This document shows positions 39,477 to 48,651 of a stretch of DNA of 64,000 nucleotides, piece after piece. Positions within the stretch are counted from its first letter, which is position 1, and every line of letters starts with the position of its first letter. Below the pieces are notes generated by a model, which was given only the letters and a program-made list of their open reading frames with translations, ran no database searches and was not told the DNA's origin. The stretch is from NCBI RefSeq assembly GCF_014764385.1, contig NZ_CP061714.1, positions 2,356,001-2,420,000 on the forward strand, in the 5' to 3' direction. The position numbers and the translations under genes were made by a program. Origin of the DNA: Luteimonas sp. MC1825. GTDB lineage: Bacteria > Pseudomonadota > Gammaproteobacteria > Xanthomonadales > Xanthomonadaceae.

Positions 39477-40415
39477 TCAGGCGCCGAGCGCCCCGCGCAC
39501 CAGGGCCTCGAACATCGACTGGTCGTAGCGAAGCAGGATGCGCGCCTGGTCCGGGCGCCCGAGCTGCCGCTGCCAGTCGACCACCGTGGTGCCGCGCGCC
39601 ACCGGATCCGCCAGCACCACGTCGATCGGCCGCGACTCGGCCTGCAGCACGCCCTGCGGGGCCAGCGCCATGGCCATCGCCAGCGCATCCGCGGCATGCC
39701 AGAGCTCGCCACGACCGTCTTCCGACCACAGCCGCGTATGCCGCGAGATGGCCTCGTAGAACCCGGCCACGGGACCGGTGGCGGCCAGCCACCGGTCGAC
39801 ATCGCGGTGGTGCATGCCGTGGGCGACGGTAGCCTCCCAGTCGGCGAGGTCGAAAGCGGGGAATGACTGGAACACGATCCGCGCCGCCTCGGGATCGAAA
39901 TAGACGTTGAACTCCGCCGACGGCGTGATGTTGCCGCGCGCGGTGACCGCGCCGCCCATCACCACAAGCCGGCCAATGCGCTGCGGAAGGGTGGGATCCA
40001 GGCGCAGCGCCAGCGCGAGGTTGGTGAGCGGACCGAGCATGACCAGCAGCAGCCGGCCGGCGTGCTCGTGGGAGAGGCGCAGGATCGCCTGCACGGCGTG
40101 TTCGGATTGGGCGCCGCGGGTGGCCGGCGCGTGGCCGACATCGCCGAAGCCGTCCGCGCCGTGCACGTGCGCCGCGTCGGGCGCCGCGTGAAGCAGCGGG
40201 CGGTCGCAGCCGGGGAACACGGGCACATCGTCGCGCGCCGCGATCTCGCAAAGCTTGAGCGCGTTGGCCACGGTATGGCGCAGGCCGACGTTGCCGGCGG
40301 CAACGGTCAACCCGACCACGTCATGGCGCGCGTCGCGCAGCGCCATCAGCAGGGCGAGCGCGTCGTCGACGCCCGGGTCGGTATCGATCAGCAGCGGGAT
40401 GCGTTCATTGGTCAT
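39477..40415 (-). CDS. Nucleoside hydrolase (IUNH family)
   Basis: Nucleoside hydrolases split ribonucleosides into base and ribose for salvage. The 312-residue protein has the calcium-binding aspartate cluster LLIDTDPGVDDALALLMAL (Asp residues at about 11-18), a conserved LLVMLGPLTNLALALRLDP, VVMGGAVTARGNITPSAEFNVYFDPEAA cut by normal variation, and WHAADALAMAMAL. The ATG at 40415 was taken; an ATG five codons upstream (40430) is possible. It follows recG on the same strand with a 31-base gap. Substrate preference (inosine/uridine or pyrimidine) cannot be read safely from sequence. Confidence 0.9.
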   Translation of the reverse strand: MTNERIPLLIDTDPGVDDALALLMALRDARHDVVGLTVAAGNVGLRHTVANALKLCEIAARDDVPVFPGCDRPLLHAAPDAAHVHGADGFGDVGHAPATRGAQSEHAVQAILRLSHEHAGRLLLVMLGPLTNLALALRLDPTLPQRIGRLVVMGGAVTARGNITPSAEFNVYFDPEAARIVFQSFPAFDLADWEATVAHGMHHRDVDRWLAATGPVAGFYEAISRHTRLWSEDGRGELWHAADALAMAMALAPQGVLQAESRPIDVVLADPVARGTTVVDWQRQLGRPDQARILLRYDQSMFEALVRGALGA

Positions 40416-40446
40416 CGATCGATTATCCATGTTCGTGCCGCGGACA

Positions 40447-42567
40447 TCAGGCCGCCGCGTAACGCACGGCGCCACCGATCCAGCGCGCCACCAGGCGTTC
40501 GGCAATGTCGGGCTGGTCGCGCAGCAGCTGCTCGCCCAACGCGTGCACCAGCGGCAGCAGGTCGGCATCGCGCGCCAGGTCGGCGACGCGGAACGCCGCA
40601 AGGCCGGTCTGGCGGGTGCCGAGCAGTTCGCCCGGTCCACGCAGCTCCAGGTCCTTCTCGGCGATGACGAACCCGTCGCCGGTCTCGCGCATCGTCTCCA
40701 GGCGTTCGCGCGCCATCCGCGACAACGGCGGCTGGTACAGCAACACGCAGCTCGAAGCGGCACTGCCCCGCCCCACCCGCCCGCGCAATTGATGCAGCTG
40801 CGCCAGGCCCAGGCGCTCGGCGTTCTCGATCACCATCAGCGAGGCATTGGGCACGTCCACGCCGACCTCGATCACCGTGGTGGCGACCAGCAGGTCGGCC
40901 GCGCCCTCCTTGAACGCGCGCATCGCCGCCTGCTTTTCGTTGGCCTTCATGCGGCCATGCACCAGCGCGACGCGAAGCCCGGGCAGGGCTTCGGAAAGCG
41001 CCTCGAACGTCGCCTGCGCGGCCTGCGCCACGATCTCGTCGGAGTCGTCGATGATCGTGCATACCCAGTACGCCTGCCGACCCTGGGCACAAGCCGCACG
41101 GATGCGTTCGATGAGTTCCGGGCGACGGCCCGCGGCGAGTACGACGGTCTGCACCGGCGTGCGTCCGGGCGGCAGCTCGTCGATCGCCGACACATCGAGG
41201 TCGGCGTAGGCCGCCATGGCCAGGGTGCGCGGGATCGGCGTGGCGGTCATCACCAGCTGGTGCGGCACCCGCCCGCCCTCGCCGCCCTTGTCGCGCAGCG
41301 CCAGGCGCTGGTGCACGCCGAAGCGATGCTGCTCGTCGATGATCGCCAGCGCGAGGTCGTGGAACACCACGCCCTGCTGCATCAGCGCATGCGTGCCGAC
41401 CACCACCTGCGCCTGGCCGCTGGCGACCGCCGCCATCGCCTGCGCGCGCGCGCGGCCTGTGACCTTGCCGGCCAGCCACTCGACGCGAAGGCCGAGCGGT
41501 TCCAGCCACGACCGCAGGTTGACGAGATGCTGCTCGGCCAGCAGCTCGGTGGGTGCCATCAGCGCCGCCTGGCGGCCCTCGGCGACCGCCATCAGCGCGG
41601 CCATCGCCGCCACCACGGTCTTGCCGGAACCGACATCGCCCTGCACCAGCCGCAGCATCGGCACCGGTCGCGCCATGTCACCGCGGATCTCGTCGAAGAC
41701 GCGCGCCTGCGCCGCGGTGAGTGCGAACGGCAGGTCCTCGCGCAGCCGTTGCGCGAGTGCCGAGTCGGCAAGCGGCCGCGCGGCGTGCGACTGCTGGGCG
41801 ATGCGCTGGCGGCGCATGCTCAGGTGGTGCGCGAGCAGCTCTTCGAGCGCCAGCCGACGCTGCGCGGGATGCGTGCCGGCGAGCAACGCGGCGACATCGG
41901 CGTCGCGAGGCGGGCGGTGCATCGTGAGCAGCGACTCGCGCAGCCCGGGCAGCGCATGTACGCGCAGCAGCGCGGCCGGCAGGAGTTCGAGCACGTCGCC
42001 ATCGGGAAGGCGGTCGAGCGCCTGCGCGATCAGCCGCTTCATCACCGCCGGGCCGACGCCCTCGATCGCCGGGTAGACAGGGTCGAGGCGATCGCCAAGC
42101 CCGGCGACGCAGTCGTCGCCGACCAGGCTGTAACTCGGGTGGACGATCTCCAGCCCGCGCTGCCCGGGCCGCGGCGTGCCGAAGCAGCGCACGCGCGCGC
42201 CCGGCGTGAACTGCGCGGCCTGCGCGGCGCGGAAATGGAAGAAGCGCAGCACCAGCGTGCCGTGCGAGTCGTCGACGATCGCGACCCGCAACATCGGCTT
42301 GTAGCGGAAGCCGCGCTCGACCGCCTCGACCCGACCTTCGACCTGCGCGGGAACACCCGGCTGCAGCATGCGGATCGGCGTGATGGCGGTGCGGTCCTCG
42401 TAGCCGCGCGGCAGCTGCAGCCACAGGTCCTGCACGCCGGTCAGGCCACGCGCGGCGAGCTTCTCCGCAACCCGCGGGCCGACGCCGGCCAGCGCCGACA
42501 GCACATCGGTGCCGGCGGGTGCCAGCGAGGGCGCGGCTGCGCCCGCCTTGCGCCGGGGTGCCGCCAC
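40447..42567 (-). CDS. recG: ATP-dependent DNA helicase RecG
   Basis: RecG reverses stalled forks and branch-migrates Holliday junctions. The 706-residue protein has an N-terminal wedge/OB domain (VLSALAGVGPRVAEKLAARG, VPAQVEGRVEAVERGFRYKP), a superfamily 2 helicase core with Walker A LVQGDVGSGKTVVAAMAAL and DEQHR in ALAIIDEQHRFGVHQRLAL. MTATPIPRTLAMAAYADLDV and the motif VI region QLHQLRGRVGRGSAASSCVL follow. The start is GTG at 42567, 4 bases after the ridA stop, so ridA-recG are co-transcribed. Confidence 0.95.
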   Translation of the reverse strand: MAAPRRKAGAAAPSLAPAGTDVLSALAGVGPRVAEKLAARGLTGVQDLWLQLPRGYEDRTAITPIRMLQPGVPAQVEGRVEAVERGFRYKPMLRVAIVDDSHGTLVLRFFHFRAAQAAQFTPGARVRCFGTPRPGQRGLEIVHPSYSLVGDDCVAGLGDRLDPVYPAIEGVGPAVMKRLIAQALDRLPDGDVLELLPAALLRVHALPGLRESLLTMHRPPRDADVAALLAGTHPAQRRLALEELLAHHLSMRRQRIAQQSHAARPLADSALAQRLREDLPFALTAAQARVFDEIRGDMARPVPMLRLVQGDVGSGKTVVAAMAALMAVAEGRQAALMAPTELLAEQHLVNLRSWLEPLGLRVEWLAGKVTGRARAQAMAAVASGQAQVVVGTHALMQQGVVFHDLALAIIDEQHRFGVHQRLALRDKGGEGGRVPHQLVMTATPIPRTLAMAAYADLDVSAIDELPPGRTPVQTVVLAAGRRPELIERIRAACAQGRQAYWVCTIIDDSDEIVAQAAQATFEALSEALPGLRVALVHGRMKANEKQAAMRAFKEGAADLLVATTVIEVGVDVPNASLMVIENAERLGLAQLHQLRGRVGRGSAASSCVLLYQPPLSRMARERLETMRETGDGFVIAEKDLELRGPGELLGTRQTGLAAFRVADLARDADLLPLVHALGEQLLRDQPDIAERLVARWIGGAVRYAAA

Positions 42568-42571
42568 TGCC

Positions 42572-42955
42572 TCAGTCGGTGACCATCACGGCGTCGACCT
42601 CGAACTGCGCGCCCTTGGGCAGCGCGGACACTTCGATGGTCGCACGCGCGGGATACGGCGCATTGAAATACTCCGCCATCACCGCGTTCACGGCCGCGAA
42701 CTGGCCGAGGTCGGTGAGGTACAGGCCGACGCGCGTGACGTCATCGAGCGACCCGCCGGCCGCCTCGCAGACCGCGCGCAGGTTGTCGAATGCGCGCCGC
42801 GCCTGCGCGGCAAGATCACCGGGGACCAGTTCGCCCGTGGCCGGGTCCAGCGGGATCTGCCCGGACACGAACACGGTGTTGCCGGCGCGGGTGGCCTGCG
42901 AGTACGGACCGATGGCCGCCGGTGCGTGGGCGGTGGTGATGGGTGTCCTGGGCAT
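42572..42955 (-). CDS. ridA: RidA family enamine/imine deaminase
   Basis: RidA hydrolyses reactive 2-aminoacrylate and related imines produced by PLP enzymes. The 127-residue protein begins MPRTPITTAHAPAAIGPYSQ and carries the trimer signature with the catalytic Arg in NAPYPARATIEVSALPKGAQ. VFVSGQIPLDPATGELVPGD is also typical. The ATG at 42955 was preferred over an in-frame upstream ATG at 42997, because the family starts close to the AIGPYSQ motif. It lies between spoT and recG on the same strand, so spoT-ridA-recG may be read together. Confidence 0.95.
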   Translation of the reverse strand: MPRTPITTAHAPAAIGPYSQATRAGNTVFVSGQIPLDPATGELVPGDLAAQARRAFDNLRAVCEAAGGSLDDVTRVGLYLTDLGQFAAVNAVMAEYFNAPYPARATIEVSALPKGAQFEVDAVMVTD

Positions 42956-43023
42956 TTTCGAGTCCTCGAAGGCGATGCGGTCGATTATGACCGCCACCCC
43001 GCCGATTCTCTATCGGCGCGGTT

Positions 43024-45192
43024 TCAGATCCGCTGCACGCCGTGGACCACGCCGAGCCGACGGGTGCGGCGGATGACATGCGCCAGGTGCGTGCGGTTGC
43101 GCACTTCGATCGAGAATCGGATCGCGGCGACATTGGTGTCGCGCTCCAGGTATTCGACGCCGTCGATGTTGGAGTCCGCCTGCGCGATCGCCGCCGCCAC
43201 CTGTGCCAGCACGCCCGGCCGGTTCTCGACCTCGATGCGCAGCGCCACTGCGTAATCGCCGGCGACCTCGCGATCCCAGCCGATGTCGACCCAGCGATCC
43301 GGCGACTTGCGGTATTCGGCGACATTCGGGCATTCCATCCTGTGCACCACGATGCCACGGCCGGCGGTGTGGTAACCCATGATCTCGTCGCCCGGGATCG
43401 GCATGCAGCAGTTGGCGAAGGTCACCACGCCGCGTTCGCTGCCGGTGATCAGGATGCGGTCGTCGCCGCGGTGCACGCGCGGCGCGCCGTCGGCACCCGG
43501 GGTCTTGCGCGCCAGCGACTGCGCGACCTGCGACGGCATGCGGTTGCCCAGCGCGACCTCGGCCAGCAGCGCTTCCAGCCGCGGGAAGCGATGCTCGGCC
43601 AGGTAGGCTTCGAGATGCTCCGCCGGCAACTGTTCCAGCGAGCTGTCGAGATCCTCGAGCGCACTGTCGAGCATGCGGTGGCCAAGCTGCACGGCGTCTT
43701 CGTGCTCGAGCTGCTTGAGCTGCTGGCGGATCGCGGTGCGCGCCTTGCCGGTGACCACGAACTCCAGCCACTGCGGCCGCGGCTGCGACGACTTCGCGGT
43801 GACGATTTCCACCGACTGGCCGGTGGCCAGCTTGGTGCGCAACGGCACCAGCTTGCGGTCGACGCGCGCGGCCACCGCCCTGTTGCCGACGTCGGTGTGC
43901 ACCGAGAAGGCGAAATCAAGCGCCGTGGCGTTGCGCGGCAGCGACATGATGTCGCCCTTGGGCGTGAACAGGTAGACCTCGTCCGGGAACAGGTCGACCT
44001 TGACGTTCTCGAGGAACTCCAGCGACGACCCGGTGCCGCTCTGCGATTCCAGCAGCGCGGAGATCCACGAATGCGCGCGCGCCTGCGCGCTGTTCGGCGC
44101 GCCACCGCCGTGCTTGTACGCCCAGTGCGCGGCGATGCCACGCTCGGCGATCAGGTCCATCTCCTCGGTGCGGATCTGCACCTCGATGGGCGAGCCGTAG
44201 GGGCCGAACAGCACCGTGTGCAGCGACTGGTAGCCGTTGGCCTTGGGGATCGCGATGAAATCGCGGAAGCGGCCGTCGAGCGGCTTGTACACCGAATGCG
44301 CCACGCCCAGCGCGTGGTAGCAGTCGCGCACCGAGCCGACGATCACCCGGAAGCCGAACACGTCGATCACCTGGCTGAAGGTTTTTCCTTCCGCGCGCAT
44401 CTTGTTGTAGATGCTCCACGGCGACTTCACCCGGCTCACCAGGCGGTAGTCCACGCCCTCGTTGGTCAGCCGCTGCGCGAGCTGCGCCTCGATCTTGGCC
44501 AGTGCCTCGCGCCGCACCAGCGGCTGCGAGCGGATGCGCTTCTCGAGGATGCGGTGGCGCAGCGGGTGCAGGGCGGCAAACCCGAGGTCCTGCAGCTCGG
44601 CCTTGATCAGGTTCATGCCCAGGCGCTGCGCGATCGGCGCGTAGATCTCCAGCGTCTCGCTGGCGATGCGCTGGCGCGCCTCGGGGGACTGCGCGCCGAG
44701 CGTGCGCATGTTGTGCAGGCGGTCGGCCAGCTTGATCAGGATGACGCGCAGGTCGCGCGCCATCGCCAGCATCATCTTGCGGAAGCTCTCCGCGTCCGCC
44801 TCGCGGCGGTTGGCGAACTGCAGCTTGTCGAGCTTGGTGACGCCGTCGACCAGCTCCGCGACCGCCTCGCCGAACTCGCCGGCCAGTGCGTCGCGCCCCA
44901 GCGGCGTGTCCTCGATGGTGTCGTGCAGGATGGCCGCGACCAGTGTCTCGAGGTCGACCTTCTGCTCCGCCAGCACCTGCGCCACAGCGACCGGGTGGGT
45001 GATGTAGGGCTCGCCGGACTTGCGCACCTGCCCCGCGTGCGCGGCCGCGCCCACCGCCCAGGCACGGCGCACCTGGCGGCGCTGGTCTTCGGGCAGGTAC
45101 GCGCTCGCGCGCTCCAGCGCGCGCATGTAGCCGGGGATGTCTTCGTCCCCGGGGACCGGTACCTGCACCAGCGCGAGCTCTGCGGATGTCAT
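43024..45192 (-). CDS. spoT: Bifunctional (p)ppGpp synthase/hydrolase SpoT
   Basis: SpoT makes and degrades the stringent-response alarmone (p)ppGpp. The 722-residue protein has an N-terminal HD hydrolase domain with the intact motif AAILHDTIEDTPLGRDALAG (His90-Asp91). A synthetase domain contains VKSPWSIYNKMRAEGKTFSQ and FIAIPKANGYQSLHTVLFGP. A TGS domain (FTPKGDIMSLPRNATALDFA), a helical region and a C-terminal ACT domain (VENRPGVLAQVAAAIAQADS) follow. The ATG at 45192 starts MTSAELALVQVPVPGDEDIP. rpoZ lies upstream on the same strand, but a strong hairpin separates them. Confidence 0.96.
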   Translation of the reverse strand: MTSAELALVQVPVPGDEDIPGYMRALERASAYLPEDQRRQVRRAWAVGAAAHAGQVRKSGEPYITHPVAVAQVLAEQKVDLETLVAAILHDTIEDTPLGRDALAGEFGEAVAELVDGVTKLDKLQFANRREADAESFRKMMLAMARDLRVILIKLADRLHNMRTLGAQSPEARQRIASETLEIYAPIAQRLGMNLIKAELQDLGFAALHPLRHRILEKRIRSQPLVRREALAKIEAQLAQRLTNEGVDYRLVSRVKSPWSIYNKMRAEGKTFSQVIDVFGFRVIVGSVRDCYHALGVAHSVYKPLDGRFRDFIAIPKANGYQSLHTVLFGPYGSPIEVQIRTEEMDLIAERGIAAHWAYKHGGGAPNSAQARAHSWISALLESQSGTGSSLEFLENVKVDLFPDEVYLFTPKGDIMSLPRNATALDFAFSVHTDVGNRAVAARVDRKLVPLRTKLATGQSVEIVTAKSSQPRPQWLEFVVTGKARTAIRQQLKQLEHEDAVQLGHRMLDSALEDLDSSLEQLPAEHLEAYLAEHRFPRLEALLAEVALGNRMPSQVAQSLARKTPGADGAPRVHRGDDRILITGSERGVVTFANCCMPIPGDEIMGYHTAGRGIVVHRMECPNVAEYRKSPDRWVDIGWDREVAGDYAVALRIEVENRPGVLAQVAAAIAQADSNIDGVEYLERDTNVAAIRFSIEVRNRTHLAHVIRRTRRLGVVHGVQRI

Positions 45193-45262
45193 GGGTCGAG
45201 CCTACGCGTGCGCCCGCAGCCCGGCAACGCGCGGCGGTCGATGCACGCGGGCCGTGAACGCA

Positions 45263-45288
45263 GACGGCCCCGGATGTCCGGGGCCGTC
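45263..45288 (-). terminator. Hairpin terminator between rpoZ and spoT
   Basis: A perfect 11-bp stem (GACGGCCCCGG / CCGGGGCCGTC) with loop ATGT lies 38 bases after the rpoZ stop and 71 bases before the spoT start. There is no clear T-run on the minus strand, so it may attenuate rather than fully stop read-through into spoT. Confidence 0.65.
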
Positions 45289-45326
45289 ATGGTCAAGCTG
45301 GCAAGCGCCATGCAGGCGCCCGCGGA

Positions 45327-45629
45327 TCAGGCGTCGTCGCCCTTGCCCAGGTCGTCGTCGGCCACGACTTCGGCGGCCGCCCATTCCAGCGCCTCGCGCT
45401 CCTTGCGCTCGCGCTCCGACTTCTCGACGGCGTCGATGTACTCGGGATTGATGCGGCGCGCGGCGATCTCGCGCAGCGCCAGCACCGTCGGCTTGTCGTC
45501 GTTCTCGCTGTTGTCGATCTGCGGCTCGACGCCATTGGCAAGCTGGCGGGCGCGCTTGGCGGCCAGCATGACCAGTTCGAAACGGTTGTCGACGACTTTC
45601 AGGCAATCTTCAACGGTGATGCGGGCCAT
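45327..45629 (-). CDS. rpoZ: RNA polymerase omega subunit
   Basis: Omega stabilises the beta' subunit and is part of the ppGpp site 1 on RNA polymerase. The 100-residue protein starts [20 protein letters not shown] and contains [20 protein letters not shown] and [20 protein letters not shown], with an acidic tail. The ATG at 45629 is preceded by AGGAG. It has its own promoter upstream (45679-45707) after the gmk stop. In many relatives gmk-rpoZ-spoT form one operon; here a promoter and a hairpin flank rpoZ. Confidence 0.95.
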   Translation of the reverse strand: MARITVEDCLKVVDNRFELVMLAAKRARQLANGVEPQIDNSENDDKPTVLALREIAARRINPEYIDAVEKSERERKEREALEWAAAEVVADDDLGKGDDA

Positions 45630-45678
45630 AAATCTCCTGGCGGCCGACCGGCCGTCGATGCAGTGCGAGGGACCGGAA

Positions 45679-45707
45679 AGGATAGCGATACCGCGCCCGG
45701 CACGCAA
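45679..45707 (-). promoter_or_regulatory. rpoZ promoter TTGCGT-N17-TATCCT
   Basis: On the minus strand the -35 TTGCGT (45707-45702), a 17-base spacer and the -10 TATCCT (45684-45679) give a start near 45672 and a leader of about 43 bases. It lies in the 129-base gap after gmk. Confidence 0.6.
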
Positions 45708-45758
45708 GCCGAGCTGTTGCGAATCAGGCACTTGGGGCGTAATGCCAGCCTTGGCGGA

Positions 45759-46397
45759 TCAGTCTTCCTGCAGCAGCGCGCCGATCAGGGCGCGGTGCCG
45801 CCAGGCCTGGGCGTCCAGGCGCAGCCGGCTGGCGACGAAGATCGCGCACATCTCGTCCACCGCGGTGGCGAAATCCTCGTTCACGATCACGTAGTCGAAT
45901 TCCGCATAGTGCGACATCTCCTCGCGCGCGGCGGCCAGGCGCCGGGCCATGACCTCCTCGCTGTCCTGGCCGCGCTTGCGCATGCGCTCGTCGAGCGCCG
46001 CGCGCGAGGGCGGCAGGATGAACACGCCGACGGCGTCGGGCACCAGCTTGCGCACCTGGCGCGCCCCCTGCCAGTCGATTTCCAGCAGCACGTCGCGGCC
46101 GGCCGCCAGCTGCGGTTCCACCGACTGCCGCGCGGTGCCCTTCCAGTCGCCGTGCACGCGGGCATGTTCGAAGAGCTCGCCGGCGGCGATCATCTCCTGG
46201 AACCGCGCATCGTCGACGAAGTGGTAATGCTCGGCGTGCCGCTCGCCCGGGCGCGGCGGTCGCGAGGTGAACGAGACCGACAGGCAGATGTTGGCGTCGC
46301 GCGCCAGGCAGGCGTTGACGATGCTCGACTTCCCGGCGCCCGACGGCGCGGCGACGATGAACAGCCTGCCCCGCGTTGGAACGTCGGGCTTATTCAA
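45759..46397 (-). CDS. gmk: Guanylate kinase
   Basis: Gmk phosphorylates GMP to GDP. The 212-residue protein has the P-loop LFIVAAPSGAGKSSIVNACL, the GMP-binding segment SVSFTSRPPRPGERHAEHYH, and EIDWQGARQVRKLVPDAVGV. The lid is near RMRKRGQDSEEVMARRLAAA. The only start that keeps the N-terminal residues before the P-loop is TTG at 46397, 8 bases inside the end of yicC, so translation probably depends on coupling. It belongs to a yicC-gmk-rpoZ block on the minus strand. The next methionine is far inside and would destroy the P-loop. Confidence 0.95.
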   Translation of the reverse strand: MNKPDVPTRGRLFIVAAPSGAGKSSIVNACLARDANICLSVSFTSRPPRPGERHAEHYHFVDDARFQEMIAAGELFEHARVHGDWKGTARQSVEPQLAAGRDVLLEIDWQGARQVRKLVPDAVGVFILPPSRAALDERMRKRGQDSEEVMARRLAAAREEMSHYAEFDYVIVNEDFATAVDEMCAIFVASRLRLDAQAWRHRALIGALLQED

Positions 46398-47250
46398 TGT
46401 TCTGCACCTGTTCGCGCACCTGGTCGATCAGCACCTTGAGCTCGACGGCGATGTTGGACGTGCGCGGATCGACCGACTTCGAACCCAGCGTATTCGCCTC
46501 GCGATTGAACTCCTGGAGCAGGAAATCGAGCCGGCGGCCGGCGGGCTCGCGCTGGCCGAGCACGCGGCGGATCTCGGCCACGTGGCTGTCGAGGCGGTCA
46601 AGCTCCTCGTCGACGTCGAGCTTCTGCAGCGACAGCACCAGCTCCTGCTCGAGCCGGCCGGGATCGGCGGGCTGCGCCAGGTCGGCCAGGCGCGCCTCGA
46701 GCTTGGCGCGCTGCCCGGCGCGGATCGCCGGCACCACGCCACGCACCTCGGCGGCGCGCGCGGCGATGCCGTCGACGCGCTCCAGCATCACCGCCACCAG
46801 CTTGCCGCCCTCGCGCTCGCGCGCGGCGATGAACTCGCCCAGCACCTGGTCCAGCAGCGCGAGCGCCTCGCCCTGCAGGGCGTCGGCGTCGGTGGCCCGG
46901 GTGCGCAGCACGCCGGGGTACTGCAGGAGCTCGGTGAACCCGACCTGCATCGCCGGGAACCGCGGCTGCAGGCGCAGCGCCAGTTCGCCCAGCCGCTCCA
47001 CCAGCGCATCGTCGACCACGAACGCGCCCGCGTCCTCCGGCGCGCGCAGGCGCAGGGTGAGCTCGACCTTGCCGCGCGCGACGCGGGCCCCGATGCGCTC
47101 GCGCAGCACCGCTTCCAGCGCACGCAGCTCGTCCGGCGCACGCACCCCGAGCTCAAGGTAGCGGTGGTTGACCGCACGGAGCTCGCAGCCAAGGGTGCCG
47201 AAGGCGGTGGCACGTTCGCCGGAAGCGAAGGCGGTCATGCTGCGGATCAT
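46390..47250 (-). CDS. yicC: YicC family endoribonuclease-like protein
   Basis: YicC-family proteins are stress-linked; E. coli YicC has been reported to act as an endoribonuclease on small RNAs. The 286-residue protein starts with the diagnostic [20 protein letters not shown] and ENRE-like [20 protein letters not shown]. The DUF1732 C-terminus reads [20 protein letters not shown] and [14 protein letters not shown] sequence (here [20 protein letters not shown]). The ATG at 47250 was chosen over a farther upstream start. It overlaps gmk by 8 bases and diverges from rph over a 67-base gap. Confidence 0.93.
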   Translation of the reverse strand: MIRSMTAFASGERATAFGTLGCELRAVNHRYLELGVRAPDELRALEAVLRERIGARVARGKVELTLRLRAPEDAGAFVVDDALVERLGELALRLQPRFPAMQVGFTELLQYPGVLRTRATDADALQGEALALLDQVLGEFIAAREREGGKLVAVMLERVDGIAARAAEVRGVVPAIRAGQRAKLEARLADLAQPADPGRLEQELVLSLQKLDVDEELDRLDSHVAEIRRVLGQREPAGRRLDFLLQEFNREANTLGSKSVDPRTSNIAVELKVLIDQVREQVQNIE

Positions 47251-47317
47251 GCGGTGCATCCGGTGGTTCGGGGTGCCGATGGTAAACTCGCGCGCCATTC
47301 CTGCGGTAATTCCCTCC

Positions 47318-48052
47318 ATGAGCGATTCTCCCCGTCCAAGCGGGCGCGCGCCTGCCCAGATGCGCGACGTGCGTATCCAGCGCGGCTACACCCGCCATGC
47401 CGAGGGATCGGTCCTGGTGACCTTTGGCGATACGCGGGTGCTGTGCACGGCCACGGTCGAGAACCGCGTGCCGGGCTTCCTGCGCGGCAAGGGCACCGGC
47501 TGGGTGACCGCCGAATACGGCATGCTGCCGCGCGCCACCCACAGCCGCTCCGACCGCGAGGCCGCGCGCGGCAAGCAGGGCGGGCGCACGCTGGAGATCC
47601 AGCGCATGATCGGCCGCTCGCTGCGCGCCTGCGTGGACCGCGACGCACTCGGCGAGCGCACCATCACCCTCGACTGCGACGTGCTGCAGGCCGACGGCGG
47701 CACCCGTTGCGCCGCCATCACCGGTGCCTACGTGGCGCTGGTGGACGCGGTGCGCTGGCTGCAGGGTCGCCGCGAGCTCGGCAAGCGCGACCCCATCCAC
47801 GGCGCGATCGCCGCGGTGTCGGTCGGCATCCACGGCGGCCGCCCGGTGCTCGACCTCGACTATGCCGAAGACAGCGCCTGCGACACCGACATGAACGTGG
47901 TGATGAACGACGGCGGCGGCTTCATCGAGCTGCAAGGCACCGCCGAGGGCCACGCGTTCCGCCGCGAGGAGCTGGACGCCATGCTCGCCCTGGCCGCGCG
48001 GGGCTGCGGGGAACTGTTCGCGGCACAGCAGGCGGCGCTGGCCGAAGGCTGA
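47318..48052 (+). CDS. rph: Ribonuclease PH
   Basis: RNase PH is a phosphate-dependent 3'-5' exonuclease that trims tRNA and rRNA 3' ends. The 244-residue protein begins [20 protein letters not shown] and contains [40 protein letters not shown] and [20 protein letters not shown]. The conserved [20 protein letters not shown] motif near the active site is intact. The ATG at 47318 fits the family. rdgB follows after 3 bases and hemW after 2 more, so these form one operon, divergent from yicC-gmk. Confidence 0.96.
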   Translation: MSDSPRPSGRAPAQMRDVRIQRGYTRHAEGSVLVTFGDTRVLCTATVENRVPGFLRGKGTGWVTAEYGMLPRATHSRSDREAARGKQGGRTLEIQRMIGRSLRACVDRDALGERTITLDCDVLQADGGTRCAAITGAYVALVDAVRWLQGRRELGKRDPIHGAIAAVSVGIHGGRPVLDLDYAEDSACDTDMNVVMNDGGGFIELQGTAEGHAFRREELDAMLALAARGCGELFAAQQAALAEG

Positions 48053-48055
48053 GCC

Positions 48056-48649
48056 ATGGACCTGGTGCTGGCCAGTGGCAACGCGGGCAAGCTGGCGGAA
48101 TTGCGCGCACTGCTGGACGGCTCGCGCTTCAACCTGCGCGCGCAGTCCGAGTTCGGCGTCGCCGACGTTGACGAAACCGGCCTGACGTTCATCGAGAACG
48201 CGCTGCTCAAGGCGCGCCACGCGGCGCTGGCGACCGGCCTGCCGGCGCTGGCCGACGACTCGGGGCTGTGCGTGGACGCGCTCGACGGCGCCCCGGGGCT
48301 GTATTCCGCGCGCTACGGCGGAACCCACGGCGATGCCGGGCGCAATATCGCGCGCCTGCTGCGCGAGCTTGACGGCGTGGCCGACGAGGCCCGGGGTGCC
48401 AGCTTCCACTGCGCGATCGTGGTGCTGCGCCGCGCGGACGACCCGCAGCCGATCATCGCCGAGGGCCAGTGGCGCGGACGCATCCTGCACGCGCCGCGCG
48501 GCGCGGGAGGCTTCGGCTACGACCCGGTGTTCCTGGATCCGGGCAGCGGCCTGACCGCCGCCGAGCTGCCCGCCGCACTCAAGAACACCATCAGCCATCG
48601 CGGCCGCGCGCTCGCGGTGCTGCGCGAACGCCTCGCCGAACTGGCCTGA
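48056..48649 (+). CDS. rdgB: Non-canonical purine NTP pyrophosphatase (RdgB/HAM1)
   Basis: RdgB hydrolyses dITP, XTP and similar damaged nucleotides to keep them out of DNA and RNA. The 197-residue protein starts MDLVLASGNAGKLAELRALL, with the SGNxGK motif. It contains ENALLKARHAALATGLPALA, DDSGLCVDALDGAPGLYSAR, GGFGYDPVFLDPGSGLTAAE and KNTISHRGRALAVLRERLAE, all typical of the family. It begins 3 bases after the rph stop and ends 2 bases before hemW. Confidence 0.96.
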   Translation: MDLVLASGNAGKLAELRALLDGSRFNLRAQSEFGVADVDETGLTFIENALLKARHAALATGLPALADDSGLCVDALDGAPGLYSARYGGTHGDAGRNIARLLRELDGVADEARGASFHCAIVVLRRADDPQPIIAEGQWRGRILHAPRGAGGFGYDPVFLDPGSGLTAAELPAALKNTISHRGRALAVLRERLAELA

Positions 48650-48651
48650 CC

